Shown here: positions 26,460 through 36,233 of the stretch, piece by piece | How positions within the stretch are numbered: the stretch's first letter is position 1 | How the letters are laid out: each line of letters begins with the position of its first letter | Assembly: GCA_013177945.1 (NCBI GenBank) | Contig: JABLXW010000008.1 | Location: 62,001-126,000 of the forward strand | Length of the DNA stretch: 64,000 nt | Reading direction: 5' to 3' | Source: Bacillota bacterium | Lineage (GTDB): Bacteria; Bacillota; DSM-12270; Thermacetogeniales; Thermacetogeniaceae | The notes under the pieces: model-generated | The model's input: the letters and a program-made list of their open reading frames with translations, nothing else | What the model was told of the DNA's origin: nothing | The model's database searches: none | Position numbers and translations under genes: made by a program

Positions 26460-27899
26460 CTAGCTTAACAGGGTCAAGACAATGTACTGGGAAATCAGCG
26501 TCATGACCATGAGAATGGCCAGGACTGACGAAATGGCAAAGGGCACTTGCGACGCCCCGGCAACCGGTTCTGAGGGGGCGCCCAGGACGCTTGCTCCCAG
26601 CCACTTCAGGAACCAGATGAAGCTTCCGACGGATTCAAGGATTGTAACGATGATCAGGACAAGGATCAGCGGATAGAGCTTGCCGATCTCAAAACCGCCG
26701 ACGAAGATCATGAATTTGCTGAAAAATCCGTTAAAGGGAGGAACGCCTGTAATGGCCACAGCAGCCGCAATAAACCCCAAACCGACAACCGGGATTTTAT
26801 TCAGAATTCCCTTGAGCATCGGGAGCAGGCGGGTGCCGGTCGTATAGGCCAGCGCCCCGGCAACCAGGAAGAAAAGGCCCTTGGCGAAGGCGTGGTTGAA
26901 GATGTGGGCCACCGCTCCGTTAAAGGCCATCTTTGAGCCGTAGATGGAAATGGAGATCGCCAGGAAAATGTAAGAGAGTTGGGTGATCGTAGAGTAGGCG
27001 AGCAGGCGCTTCATATCCTCCTGCGGGAAGTACATGACAAAACCGTAGATCATGGTGACAACCGCCATGATTGCCCCGATCAGGCCGATCACCTGGGGAA
27101 CCGCCCCCGTTGCCAGGACGGTCCGGGCGAAGATATAGACTCCTACCTTAACCATCGAAGCGGCATGCAAATAGGCGCTCACCGGGGTCGGCGCCACCAT
27201 CGCCTCGGGGAGCCAGGACTGGAAGGGGAACTGGGCGGACTTGCCCCAGCAGGCGATCAGGATCCCGATAAAGGCGATGATCTTTCCGGCTTCCGTAAGC
27301 TCGTTGAGGGCGTTGACAGAAAAGCTGCCCGTATTCACAAAGACGTAGGCGGTGGCCACGTAGAGCCCGAGGGCGGCGGCGTGGGTGAGGACGATCGCCA
27401 GGAGCGCGGACTTTCGGGATTTCTGGTCCCCGTAAAATCCGATCAATCCCCACGAGCAGAGGCCGGTCATCTCGAAGAAGAACAGGAGCCCGAGCAGCGT
27501 GGAGGAGAAGACCACGCCTGCCATGGAGCCGATAAAGAGGAGCATGAAGGCGTAGAACCTGGGAACTCCTTCTTTGATCGGATGCTCTCTGTTCTCAGGG
27601 CTCATGTATCCCGCCGAGTAGGTGCAGATCAGCCAGCCGATGAAAACCACGATGAAGTTGACCAGAACGCTCAAAGCATCGATGGTTACTCCGTAGAAGC
27701 TGATCCCGCCTATGGTCACCAGATCCCGGGTGAAGCTCGCGCGGTCGGCCGCAAAACCGACCAGCAGGAGCAAACCGCAGACGAAGGCCAGGAAAGAGAA
27801 GAGTTGACCCACCTTTTTCGCGTGCCGCTCCGGCAGAAGGAGAACAAGCAGGCTACCTATTGCCGGAATCAAGATGCTTCCCAGCGTATACCAGAGCAT
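26460..27899 (-). CDS. hyfD: Antiporter-like membrane subunit (HyfD/NuoL-type)
   Basis: The 479-residue polytopic protein (about 14 hydrophobic segments) has the proton-antiporter core with SWLPEAMVAPTPVSAYLHAA, the SMVKVGVYIFAR that follows in NuoL-type subunits, and the lysine-bearing KSAQFPFQ. It is one of three such subunits here, consistent with a HyfBDF-type ion-pumping formate hydrogenlyase. Its assignment as HyfD rather than a second HyfF rests on length and motif type. It lies directly before hyfG. Confidence 0.85.
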   Translation of the reverse strand: MLWYTLGSILIPAIGSLLVLLLPERHAKKVGQLFSFLAFVCGLLLLVGFAADRASFTRDLVTIGGISFYGVTIDALSVLVNFIVVFIGWLICTYSAGYMSPENREHPIKEGVPRFYAFMLLFIGSMAGVVFSSTLLGLLFFFEMTGLCSWGLIGFYGDQKSRKSALLAIVLTHAAALGLYVATAYVFVNTGSFSVNALNELTEAGKIIAFIGILIACWGKSAQFPFQSWLPEAMVAPTPVSAYLHAASMVKVGVYIFARTVLATGAVPQVIGLIGAIMAVVTMIYGFVMYFPQEDMKRLLAYSTITQLSYIFLAISISIYGSKMAFNGAVAHIFNHAFAKGLFFLVAGALAYTTGTRLLPMLKGILNKIPVVGLGFIAAAVAITGVPPFNGFFSKFMIFVGGFEIGKLYPLILVLIIVTILESVGSFIWFLKWLGASVLGAPSEPVAGASQVPFAISSVLAILMVMTLISQYIVLTLLS

Positions 27900-27948
27900 C
27901 TAAATCTCACCTCCAGAATCCCTCATAATTTAACCCTCTTCCCAAAGC

Positions 27949-29451
27949 CTAGAATCCGGACTGGACGATACCGGCAGCACCCTTGAGCAGGTCCGAAAGA
28001 GGCGAAGGGATGTAGACGCCCAGTCCGAACATGAGGATGAAGAGAAGGAAAATGGGAAGTATGGTTATGAAGCTGACATCGCCTCGCGTCACGTTTTCGG
28101 GAGGTGAGCCGAATACCGCCTCGCCTATCAGGCGGAGAAAAGCAGCAAAAACCACCAGCAGGAAGAGGAGACAGAGAATCATCAGCCAGAGATACCCGCT
28201 GTTTAATCCGGCCGTGACTGTCAACAGTTCGCTGATGAAGACGTTAAAGGGCGGAGAGCCGGCAACTGCCAAAGCGCCGCTCCCCAGCAGGAAAGCGGTA
28301 AAGGGGACCACCTTCAGCATCCCCTTGATGACGTCCAGGTCCCTTGTGCCGTACTTGATTAGAATGTTTCCGGAGGTGCAGAACATCAGGGACTTGGCAA
28401 TGCTGTGGTTGATGGTGTGGAAGAGGGCGGCGAAGATGCCCAGAGGCCCCCCCAGGCCCAAACCTGTGGCGATGATCCCGACGTTTTCGACGCTGCTGTA
28501 GGCGAGCATCCGCTTGATGTCCCGCTGGCTGAAGATGAAGAAGGCTGCAAAGGCAATGGAAAGGACGCCGAAGATCAGGAGCAGCGTGCTGGGGAAAGCG
28601 CTTCCGATGGCCTTTCCCACCACAATGTAGTACCTGATGATGGCGAACAGGGCGCACTTGAGCAAAACTCCGGAAAGGAGGGAACTCACCGGGCTTGGAG
28701 CCTCGCTGTGGGCATCCGGCAGCCAGGCGTGCATCGGGAAGAGCCCCGCCTTTGTCCCGAAGCCGATGAGGATGAAGACAAAGGCCAGCTTCATCACCAT
28801 CGGATCCAGCAGCTGAGCATGCTTCACGATCTCCGTCCAGAGCATGGAATCGTGGGCGTTCTGCAGAACGTTGAAAGAGTTGGAGTAGACCAGGATCGTG
28901 CCGTACAGGGCAAAGGCAACGCCGACACTGCAGATCAGGACGTACTTCCAGGCGGCCTCCAGCGACGACTTGTGGCCGTAGAGCCCGACCAGGAACGCCG
29001 AGCCCAGCGTGGTTGCCTCAACACCAACCCACATTAAGGCGATGTTGTTGGAGAGCACCGTAAAGATCATGGTGAAGAGAAAAAGGTGAAAGAAGCCGTA
29101 ATATGTGCTCAAGCCCTTCCTGTCCACTTCACCTGTTACCAGGTCGTGCCGCATGTACCCGATGGAATAGAGACCGTTCAGGAATCCCATCAGGCCGATT
29201 ACGAGCACGAAGACGGCGGCAAGTTTATCGGCATAAAACCACTCAGCAAGCGCCAGCAAACTTCCGTTTAAGAGCACCAGCCTGACAGCCCAGAGCGTCA
29301 GGACCAGGAGCAGGGTGATTCCGATCAGGTGCACAGCTTCAAGAAAGCGGCGGGCGCCGGCGCCCAGGGTTCTTGCCCAGAAGGCAAGGAGCGAGACGAC
29401 AAAAGGAATTACCAGCAGCCACACTAAAAGATTTCCGCTCACCTGCGTCAC
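27949..29451 (-). CDS. hyfF: Antiporter-like membrane subunit (HyfF-type)
   Basis: The 500-residue polytopic protein has the conserved core GTKAGLFPMHAWLPDA, SEAPSPVSSLLSG and the HTINHSIAKSLMF helix with its His and Lys. Its start is immediately after the hyfE stop (1-nt junction), showing tight coupling. Together with the HyfB- and HyfD-type subunits it forms the ion-translocating membrane arm. Confidence 0.88.
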   Translation of the reverse strand: MTQVSGNLLVWLLVIPFVVSLLAFWARTLGAGARRFLEAVHLIGITLLLVLTLWAVRLVLLNGSLLALAEWFYADKLAAVFVLVIGLMGFLNGLYSIGYMRHDLVTGEVDRKGLSTYYGFFHLFLFTMIFTVLSNNIALMWVGVEATTLGSAFLVGLYGHKSSLEAAWKYVLICSVGVAFALYGTILVYSNSFNVLQNAHDSMLWTEIVKHAQLLDPMVMKLAFVFILIGFGTKAGLFPMHAWLPDAHSEAPSPVSSLLSGVLLKCALFAIIRYYIVVGKAIGSAFPSTLLLIFGVLSIAFAAFFIFSQRDIKRMLAYSSVENVGIIATGLGLGGPLGIFAALFHTINHSIAKSLMFCTSGNILIKYGTRDLDVIKGMLKVVPFTAFLLGSGALAVAGSPPFNVFISELLTVTAGLNSGYLWLMILCLLFLLVVFAAFLRLIGEAVFGSPPENVTRGDVSFITILPIFLLFILMFGLGVYIPSPLSDLLKGAAGIVQSGF

Positions 29452-30111
29452 CTACCCTTTTAGTAAAGTAAGCTTATCGGTATCAAGCGTACCCAAAACC
29501 CTGAACAGGGAGATGGCGATGACACTCATGATGACGACGGCAAAGATGGCGTCGGTAAGAATCCCGATCTCTACGGTTTCCGGGGCGTTGTAGGCCATGA
29601 AGGCAAGGGTTAAATGGGATCCGTTTTCCATCAAACAGTAGCCCAGGATCTGCTTCAGGGCGTTCCTGCGGGTCAGGATGCAGAGCAGGCCGAGCAGGAA
29701 GTGGGCAATGGAGACCGCAAGCGCGGGTTTGAGCTTGAGAATGGCCTGCATGTGGAAAGGAGTCACGATCAGAAACGCCAGACCGATAAACAGCGCAGCG
29801 AGCAGGAGCGAAGATGCAGGGCTTAGCAGCGCCCCCGGTTCTCCCGGGTCCCCTACCTTCTCGAGGGCTTTAATGATCAGGTAGGGAACCAGGATCACCT
29901 TCGTAATCAAGGCGGTAATGGACCAGATGTACAGGGGTGTTGCTTTCATGAACACGGCCAGGCAGAGGAAGATCAGCACCAGAACAAAGGACTGAAGGCT
30001 GTATAAATGAGCCGAGAGATGGGGCCTTCTTGTCTCGACAACCATCAAAGAGGTGATGATCAGCAGAACTGCCAGGGCATTGATAATCTGAACTCCCGTC
30101 ATACCGCTCAC
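29452..30111 (-). CDS. hyfE: Membrane subunit HyfE
   Basis: The 219-residue protein has about six hydrophobic segments and a NuoK-like second half containing HFLLGLLCILTRRNALKQIL and LMENGSHLTLAF with its membrane-embedded Glu. Length and position between hyfC and hyfF match E. coli HyfE. It abuts hyfF. Confidence 0.88.
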   Translation of the reverse strand: MSGMTGVQIINALAVLLIITSLMVVETRRPHLSAHLYSLQSFVLVLIFLCLAVFMKATPLYIWSITALITKVILVPYLIIKALEKVGDPGEPGALLSPASSLLLAALFIGLAFLIVTPFHMQAILKLKPALAVSIAHFLLGLLCILTRRNALKQILGYCLMENGSHLTLAFMAYNAPETVEIGILTDAIFAVVIMSVIAISLFRVLGTLDTDKLTLLKG

Positions 30112-30120
30112 CTCACTTCA

Positions 30121-31065
30121 TCAGATCTGAACCAGGTAGAAAACGAAGGAAAGCAAAGCGATTCCCAGGGCCACCCAGGTGATGTGAGGCGCTCTGAAGA
30201 GCGTCAGCCTTGCCATGGAGTTTTCAATCACAGCAACAATTACGTACAGGCAGAAGAGCTTCAGGAAAAAGAGCACCGCAGCACCGAGAACCCCAGGCAG
30301 GCCCGGCGTGGCAGCGCTTCCAAACGGGAAGAAGATGGCCAGAAACAGAGAGAGGACGACCACCTGTTTTGCAAAGATCCCCCATTTGAGCAGCGCCAGC
30401 CCGGGCCCCGAGTACTCCGTCAGGGGCCCCTCCTGGACCTCCTGCTCCGCCTCGGCAAGGTCGAAAGGCAGCTTTCCCGTCTCAATAAAAGAGGCAACCG
30501 CAAAGGCGGCCATGCCCAGCCAGATCGCCGGGCTTGTATAGGAGACCTTGCCCAGGGCAATCATCTGGCTCATCGTTCCCAGGTTTGTGGAGCCTGCAAA
30601 GAGGGCGATAATGAAGAGCACCAGCATGATCGCAGGTTCCACCAGCACGCCCAGGGCAAGCTCCCGGGCCACGCCGATCTGGGCAAAACCGCTTCCCGAG
30701 TCGAAACCCGACATTGCCAGGAAGAACCTGACCATTGCGAAGAGGTAAACTACGAGAATCATGTCGCCAACAACCCCGAAGGGCGACTGTAAAACCCACA
30801 TCGGAATCAGAGCAGCGATGAGGAGAACGCTGACCATGATAATGTAGGGGGTCGCCCGGAAGACCCAGGTTGCTTGAGCCGGTCTGACCTCCTGCCGCTT
30901 CATGAGCTTGACGATGTCGTAGTAGTATTGAAAAAGAGGAGGTCCCTTGCGGGAATGCATCTTAGCCCTCAGCACCCGGGCCAAGCCCGCAAAAAAGGGT
31001 GCCAGCAGGAGGACAAAAAGAGCCTGGAGAAAACCGATGAGGAAAAGCCTGGCATCGAACATCAT
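30121..31065 (-). CDS. hyfC: Membrane subunit HyfC (NuoH-like)
   Basis: The 314-residue polytopic subunit links the hydrogenase arm to the antiporter-like arm. Visible NuoH-type marks are AKMHSRKGPPLFQYYYD, VARELALGVLVEP and the acidic loop DLAEAEQEVQEGPLTEYSG. Eight hydrophobic segments are apparent. It begins 15 nt past the end of hyfB. Confidence 0.93.
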   Translation of the reverse strand: MMFDARLFLIGFLQALFVLLLAPFFAGLARVLRAKMHSRKGPPLFQYYYDIVKLMKRQEVRPAQATWVFRATPYIIMVSVLLIAALIPMWVLQSPFGVVGDMILVVYLFAMVRFFLAMSGFDSGSGFAQIGVARELALGVLVEPAIMLVLFIIALFAGSTNLGTMSQMIALGKVSYTSPAIWLGMAAFAVASFIETGKLPFDLAEAEQEVQEGPLTEYSGPGLALLKWGIFAKQVVVLSLFLAIFFPFGSAATPGLPGVLGAAVLFFLKLFCLYVIVAVIENSMARLTLFRAPHITWVALGIALLSFVFYLVQI

Positions 31066-31080
31066 CTTGCCCCCTCTCAG

Positions 31081-33105
31081 TTAAAATCTCACGGCAGCCA
31101 ACAGAATGACCAGGGTGATAATGATATAGGTGCAGTACAGCCGCACATTCCCCAGCTGGAGTAGCTGGACGAGCCTCCCCAAACCCTGGACACCCCGGGC
31201 GAGAGGCCTTCCAATAAACTTCTCCCACATATCTTCCACCTGTACTAGATAGGCCACGCGGGTGCTGAAATAGGCACCCGCGGTCGCCCCGAATTCCTTC
31301 AGGGTCGCACTGAACAGGTAGAGGGGCCGGAAAATGATCTGGAGCGGCTGGGCAAAGGCATGGGAAGAGTAGGTCATCTGCGGGATGTACTTATAGCCGC
31401 AGGCCCAGGGCGTGGGATCGAGCCGCGACCCGACTCCCGCTCCTCCGTACAGCACCAGCAGGAGCAAAGGCAGGACCAGGAATCCGATCAGGAGCAGGGC
31501 AATTAAAGGCGTGGAAAGTGCAGCCCGGGCAACATCTCCGGGGAACACGGTGAAAGCAGAACTTACCGGAACCGCCCCTGTGTTCAGGAGGCCGGCAACA
31601 ACCGACACGATGCGGGGTGCAATCAGGGGGGCGCCCAATCCGAAGACAACGCACCCAAGCCCGAGAACGGCCTTTCCTAAAAGCATGGGGAAGGGGGCCT
31701 CCCGGGCCTTTTCACCGTGTTCGCTCCGGAAGGGTCCGGTAAAGGCTACCCCGTAGGCCTTCACAAAACACATAGCCGTTAAGGCTCCCGTCATAGCCAG
31801 GAGCATGGCAAACAGGGGCACAAACACCTTATCGGCAAAGCCGCCGCTCATCCCCAGGGTGAAAAGGGACTGGTAGATGAACCACTTGCTCACAAAACCG
31901 TTCAACGGAGGAATGGCAGCAATCGATGTTGCCCCTACAAGAAAGATGAAGGCGGTCACGGGCATGACCTTTGCCAGGCCGCCCAGTTCCTCTAAATTTC
32001 TGGTGTGGGCCCTGTAGATGACGGAACCCGCCCCCAGGAAGAGGAGGCCCTTAAAGGTGGCGTGGTTGAGCAGGTGGTAAAGCCCCGCCATCAGCCCGAG
32101 GCCGACCAGGAGCGGCCTGTTCAGGGCCAGGCCCAGCATCCCCGCCCCGACGCCCATCAGAATGATGCCGATGTTTTCAATGCTGCTGAACGCAAGCAAT
32201 CTCTTCAAATCGTGCTGCGTGAGGGCATATACCATCCCCAAAACGGCGGAGATGATCCCGACCACGAGAACCAGGAAGCCCCACCACCAGCCGCCGGCTC
32301 CCAAAAAATCCATGCAGACACGAATGATCCCGTAGATTGCCGTTTTAATCATCACACCGGAGAGGAGAGAGGAGACATTGGAGGGAGCCACGGAGTGGGC
32401 CTCGGGGAGCCAGAAGTGCAGGGGCACCGCTCCTGCCTTGGCGCTGAAGCCGACAAACGCCAGGATAAAAAGCACCGAACTCAGGACGGGGGTTAATTTC
32501 GCAGTCCGGAAAACTGCAAAATCAAAGCTCCCCGTGATGATAAAGAACAGAATGAAGGAGAGCATGATCAGGGCGGCGCCGGCGTGGGCGACAAGGAAGT
32601 AGAGGAAGCCGGCCCTCAGGGCCTCCCTGTCCTGCTCGTAAATAACCAGGAAATACGAAACAAGGGTCATGATCTCCCAGAAGATCAGGAAGTAAAACCC
32701 GTTTCCGACGGTCACGACCAGAATCATTGAGGCGATAAAGAGGTTGATTAAGAATCCCAGCACACCCGGATTCTTCCTGGTATACTCATCCAGGTAGGAG
32801 AAGGAGTACAGGGAAACAGCCGCAGCCAGAAAAGAAATCACCAGGACCATGAAGGCCGATAACTGGTCGACCTCCATCGTAAAACGGGTAAAGGGAATCC
32901 AACCAGGAGCATCCAACCGGAATCCGCTCCCGGCGAGCACCAGGAGGGCCGAAGCAATTCCTGCAAGGGAGGCAGCAAAGGCGCTCAAACTGGTGATGCA
33001 GTTGGCAAACCTGCCGCTGTTGTTAAAGATCAGTGCAGCGACCGCCCCGGCCAAATAGAGGAAAATGGAAAGCAAAAGGAGATCCTGTGCGCCCATCAAC
33101 CTCAC
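31081..33105 (-). CDS. hyfB: Large antiporter-like membrane subunit HyfB
   Basis: The 674-residue protein, essentially the length of E. coli HyfB, has around 16 hydrophobic segments and the core FWLPEAHSVAPSNVSSLLSG followed by the HLLNHATFKGLLFLGAGSV helix. The reading frame starts at GTG 33105, which overlaps the hyfA stop (GTGA); an ATG 9 nt later is an alternative. It is the proximal ion-translocating module. Confidence 0.92.
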   Translation of the reverse strand: MRLMGAQDLLLLSIFLYLAGAVAALIFNNSGRFANCITSLSAFAASLAGIASALLVLAGSGFRLDAPGWIPFTRFTMEVDQLSAFMVLVISFLAAAVSLYSFSYLDEYTRKNPGVLGFLINLFIASMILVVTVGNGFYFLIFWEIMTLVSYFLVIYEQDREALRAGFLYFLVAHAGAALIMLSFILFFIITGSFDFAVFRTAKLTPVLSSVLFILAFVGFSAKAGAVPLHFWLPEAHSVAPSNVSSLLSGVMIKTAIYGIIRVCMDFLGAGGWWWGFLVLVVGIISAVLGMVYALTQHDLKRLLAFSSIENIGIILMGVGAGMLGLALNRPLLVGLGLMAGLYHLLNHATFKGLLFLGAGSVIYRAHTRNLEELGGLAKVMPVTAFIFLVGATSIAAIPPLNGFVSKWFIYQSLFTLGMSGGFADKVFVPLFAMLLAMTGALTAMCFVKAYGVAFTGPFRSEHGEKAREAPFPMLLGKAVLGLGCVVFGLGAPLIAPRIVSVVAGLLNTGAVPVSSAFTVFPGDVARAALSTPLIALLLIGFLVLPLLLLVLYGGAGVGSRLDPTPWACGYKYIPQMTYSSHAFAQPLQIIFRPLYLFSATLKEFGATAGAYFSTRVAYLVQVEDMWEKFIGRPLARGVQGLGRLVQLLQLGNVRLYCTYIIITLVILLAAVRF

Positions 33106-33662
33106 CCCTCCGCTCCCTTAAACATCGCGACTGCGCCGGTCACGGCGCCCGCCCGCTTGAGCCTGCTCCAGCGCTCCACATCTCCTCCCTCCACCAGCTG
33201 CAGGGCCTTGGTGGGGCAAACCCGCACGCACTGGGGGCCCTGTTCATCAAAGTCGCATAAATCACACTTGATTCCGATGGTTTTCTGCCCTGCGAACCAG
33301 GCGAGGAGAGGTGGGAGCGTCCGGGCCGGTTCTGCCTGTACGGAGGGGGGCGGAGTGCCCTGGATCGTAATGGCTCCAAAGGGACAGGCCAGGGCGCACA
33401 TCTTACAGCCGATGCAGAGCCCTTCGTTTAACTTCACCATCTGCTCCTTAACTTCAATAGCTTTAACTGGGCAGACCAGGGCGCAGGGCGCGTCTTCACA
33501 GTGATGACACTGCACGGGCATCGTTCCCACCGGAGTATAAGTAACATGGAGCCTCGGGTAAGCCTGAAGCCCCTGCTTCACGTGGTTCACGACGCAGGCA
33601 GCCATGCACGTATAGCAGCCCAGGCACCGGTCGGGATTGGCAATCACAAAGCGGTTAAACAT
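33102..33662 (-). CDS. hyfA: Four-cluster ferredoxin subunit HyfA/HycB
   Basis: The 186-residue electron carrier between formate dehydrogenase and the hydrogenase has four [4Fe-4S] motifs: CLGCYTCMAAC, CHHCEDAPCALVCP, CIGCKMCALACP and CDLCDFDEQGPQCVRVCP. Its ATG overlaps the fdhF stop (ATGTTTAA) and its stop overlaps the hyfB start, so all three are coupled. This adjacency supports a physical FdhF-HyfA contact. Confidence 0.95.
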   Translation of the reverse strand: MFNRFVIANPDRCLGCYTCMAACVVNHVKQGLQAYPRLHVTYTPVGTMPVQCHHCEDAPCALVCPVKAIEVKEQMVKLNEGLCIGCKMCALACPFGAITIQGTPPPSVQAEPARTLPPLLAWFAGQKTIGIKCDLCDFDEQGPQCVRVCPTKALQLVEGGDVERWSRLKRAGAVTGAVAMFKGAEG

Positions 33663-35895
33663 GGGCTTCCCTCCTCCCGCTCTTCAACTGACCTGCCACT
33701 TCCGCCTCCAGATCAACCAGGTACTTCTTCTTTTTTTCCTGGAGGATGGCCTGGAATTCGGCGGGAGTGATCTTTTCCACCTTCGCTGCTGCCACTTTGA
33801 ACTCCGGAATGCAGGCCGCCGGGTCTGTCGAGTTAATGGTGAGTTCGTTGACATTGGCCTCCCAGAAGTGGAAAGTGGTGAAAACCGTTTTCTCGGGCAC
33901 CCGCTCCGTCACCCACGCCCTTGCAGCAATGGAGCCGCGCCTGGTGGAAAGCCTGACGAAATCGCCGTCTTCAATGCCGAGCTTCCTGGCATCGCGGGGG
34001 TTGATTTCGATCAGCTGCTCAGGGGTAACCTGGGTGATCGGCCAGGACTTCCGGGTCATGGTGCCGGTATGGTAGTGGTAGCCTCTTCTTCCGGTGGTGA
34101 GGGTGAAGGGGTACTCTTCGTCGGGTAGCTCTGTGATTTTGCCTGCGAGCGCATTTTTGAATTCTCTCACTTTCTCCTCCGGAATCCGCACGGGATCGAA
34201 GAAAACCGGACGCAGGTTGGCCTTCCCGGACGGGGTCGCGAATTTACCGCCCTGGTAGAGAATGGGAGTACCCGGATGGTCCTCTGCCGGACAGGGCCAG
34301 TTAATCCCTCTCGCCTTTTCCAAACGGCTGTAGGTGATCCCGCCAAACTTCTCCGGAACCAGCCGCCGCACCTCATCCCAGATCTCCTGGGGATGGAGGT
34401 AGTTCATCCTCCCGTAGTCCATCTTCTGGGCGAGAGCGCTGAAGATCCACCAGTCATCACGCGCTTCACCAGGCGGATTCACAGCCTTGCGCACCCGCTG
34501 GACCCTGCGCTCGGTGTTGGTGAAGGTTCCTTCCTTTTCGCCCCAGCAGGCTGCGGGGAGGACGACATGAGCAAGGCGGGCGGTTTCGGTGAGGAAGATG
34601 TCCTGGACGACGAGGAGATCAAGATGCTCGAAGGCATGCCGGAGGTGATCTGAATCGGGATCGCTCATCACGGGGTTTTCACCGAAAACATAGGCAGCCC
34701 GGACCCGGCCGCCCAGGATCGCATCGGCCACTTCGGGGATCCTCAGACCTGGCTTGGAGGGAAGCCTGACATGCCACTCCTTCTCAAAACGGGCGCGGTT
34801 CCCCTCATCGGTGACGGCAAGGTAGCCGGGCAGCAGATTGGGAAGGCAGCCCATGTCGCAGGCCCCCTGCACGTTGTTCTGCCCCCGCAGGGGGTTCACG
34901 CCTGTACCCGGTCTGCCCAGGTTCCCCGTGATCACGGCGAGGTTGGAAAGGCTGACAACGGTTCCCGTCCCGTAGCTGAACTGGGTGACACCCATGCAGT
35001 AGAGGATTGCAGCGTTCCTGGCCCGAGCGAAGAGGCGTGCCGCCTCGACGAGATCCTGCTGGGGAATTCCGGTCAACCCCTCCACATAGGCAGGGGTATA
35101 CTCCTCTACCGCTTTCTCCAGGTCGCCAAAGCCCTCGGTATAATTCTGAACAAAATCTGAATTGTAGAGCTTTTCTTTGACAATAACATGAAGCAGCCCG
35201 TTAATCAGCGGGATGTTGTAACCCGCGGGAACCCTCAGCCAGATGTCGGCCTTGTTCGCCATTTCAGTCAGCCGCGGGTCGGCAACAATAAGTTTGGCCC
35301 CCCGTTCTTTAGCCTTGATCACATGCCTCGCAACCAGAGGATGGCACTCTGCCGTATTGGAACCGATGATGAAAATAACATCCGTGTGCTGACTGATTTC
35401 CGGAATCGAGTTGGTCATCGCCCCGCTCCCTAACGTCATCGCCAGACCGGCGACCGTTGGGGCGTGTCAGAGGCGGGCGCAGTGGTCTACGTTGTTGGTG
35501 CCCATCACCGCCCGCGCGAACTTCTGGGCAACATAATTTTCCTCATTGGTCGCCCGCGCCGAGGCGAACAGGACAAAGGCATCCGGGCCCGACTCCTGCC
35601 TGATCCTGGTCAGGCGCCCCGCCACGAAATTGAGCGCCTCGTCCCAGGATACAGGGGTGAACCTGCCGTCCTTTTTGATCAAGGGAGCAGTCAACCTGCG
35701 GGGATCTTCTACGTGCTGGTACCCGAAGTAACCCTTGACGCAAAGTTCACCTTCGTTCACGGGGTGCAGGCTGTCGGGCTCCACCCCTGCGATATGGCCA
35801 TCTTCCACAACCAGATAGAGGCCGCAGCCGGTGCCGCAGTAAGGGCAGATCGTTAAGACTCTTTCTGTTCTTCCCTTCTCAAAACATGATACCAA
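33655..35895 (-). CDS. fdhF: Selenocysteine formate dehydrogenase H-type, molybdopterin catalytic subunit
   Basis: The enzyme oxidises formate to CO2 on a bis-MGD Mo or W centre and feeds the hydrogenase. The frame reads through TGA at 35467-35469, giving CARL-Sec-HAPTVAG, the same context as Sec140 of E. coli FdhF; here Sec is residue 143. The N-terminal cluster motif is CPYCGTGCG. A dinucleotide-binding domain fills the C-terminus. TTG at 35895 was chosen because AGGGAGG lies 9 nt upstream; an in-frame ATG at 35940 has no ribosome site. Automated callers would split this gene into two. It leads the 12-gene operon. Confidence 0.95.
35425..35469 (-). promoter_or_regulatory. Bacterial SECIS element for selenocysteine insertion
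   Basis: Starting at the TGA, the mRNA folds AACGGTCGCC with GGCGATGACGTT around the loop GGUCU. The GGUCU apical loop with its bulged U is the SelB-binding feature of E. coli fdhF, at the same distance from the UGA. Confidence 0.85.
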
Positions 35896-36033
35896 TGGAC
35901 AAGACCTCCCTTCTTCCTTAACGCTTAATCCGAACGGCATGATCCGGGATTAACGCCTCGATCCCATCCCACCCCCTTCGAGAGAACAACATCCTCCCTG
36001 GCAGGGAGAAATGCAAACTGCTTCAATTTAACA

Positions 36034-36051
36034 AAGCAAAAAATGTGCCTG
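36034..36051 (-). promoter_or_regulatory. Sigma-54-type promoter of the formate hydrogenlyase operon
   Basis: On the minus strand CAGGCACATTTTTTGCTTT has GG and GC exactly 10 nt apart, with GGCAC and TTGC intact. The predicted start is about 125 nt before the TTG of fdhF. This parallels the sigma-54/FhlA control of the E. coli formate hydrogenlyase genes. Confidence 0.7.
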
Positions 36052-36080
36052 CCCTGACGGTCCTGGAAGCAAAGCAGAAA

Positions 36081-36120
36081 CCGCCGGGACTGGGTCTGGT
36101 TCCAGCAAAAATCCCGGCGG
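36081..36120. repeat. Nested inverted repeat upstream of fdhF (copy 2 of a small family)
   Basis: CCGCCGGGA (36081-36089) and TCCCGGCGG (36112-36120) are perfect 9-bp arms, with CTGG/CCAG nested inside. The right flank GGCGGCTTTTGG is shared with the copies near 21.8 and 38.4 kb. Here it lies 30-70 bp behind the sigma-54 promoter of fdhF rather than after a gene. Confidence 0.55.
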
Positions 36121-36233
36121 CTTTTGGAGCCGATCCCGGCTAACCACTCCAGCATCCGGAGTGCCGCGCCCATAAAGTGTGTTCGGTGAGACGGCAGGGA
36201 AAACTCCCGGTCAAATCAGCATATTCGAAGAAT

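Noticed and set aside
35467-35469. Stop codon splitting the formate dehydrogenase into two genes
   Set aside because: The context and the GGUCU-loop hairpin show it is a selenocysteine codon, so one gene is annotated.
35925-36173. Minus-strand reading frame upstream of fdhF
   Set aside because: It overlaps the sigma-54 promoter and inverted repeat, has no ribosome site and no recognisable protein.
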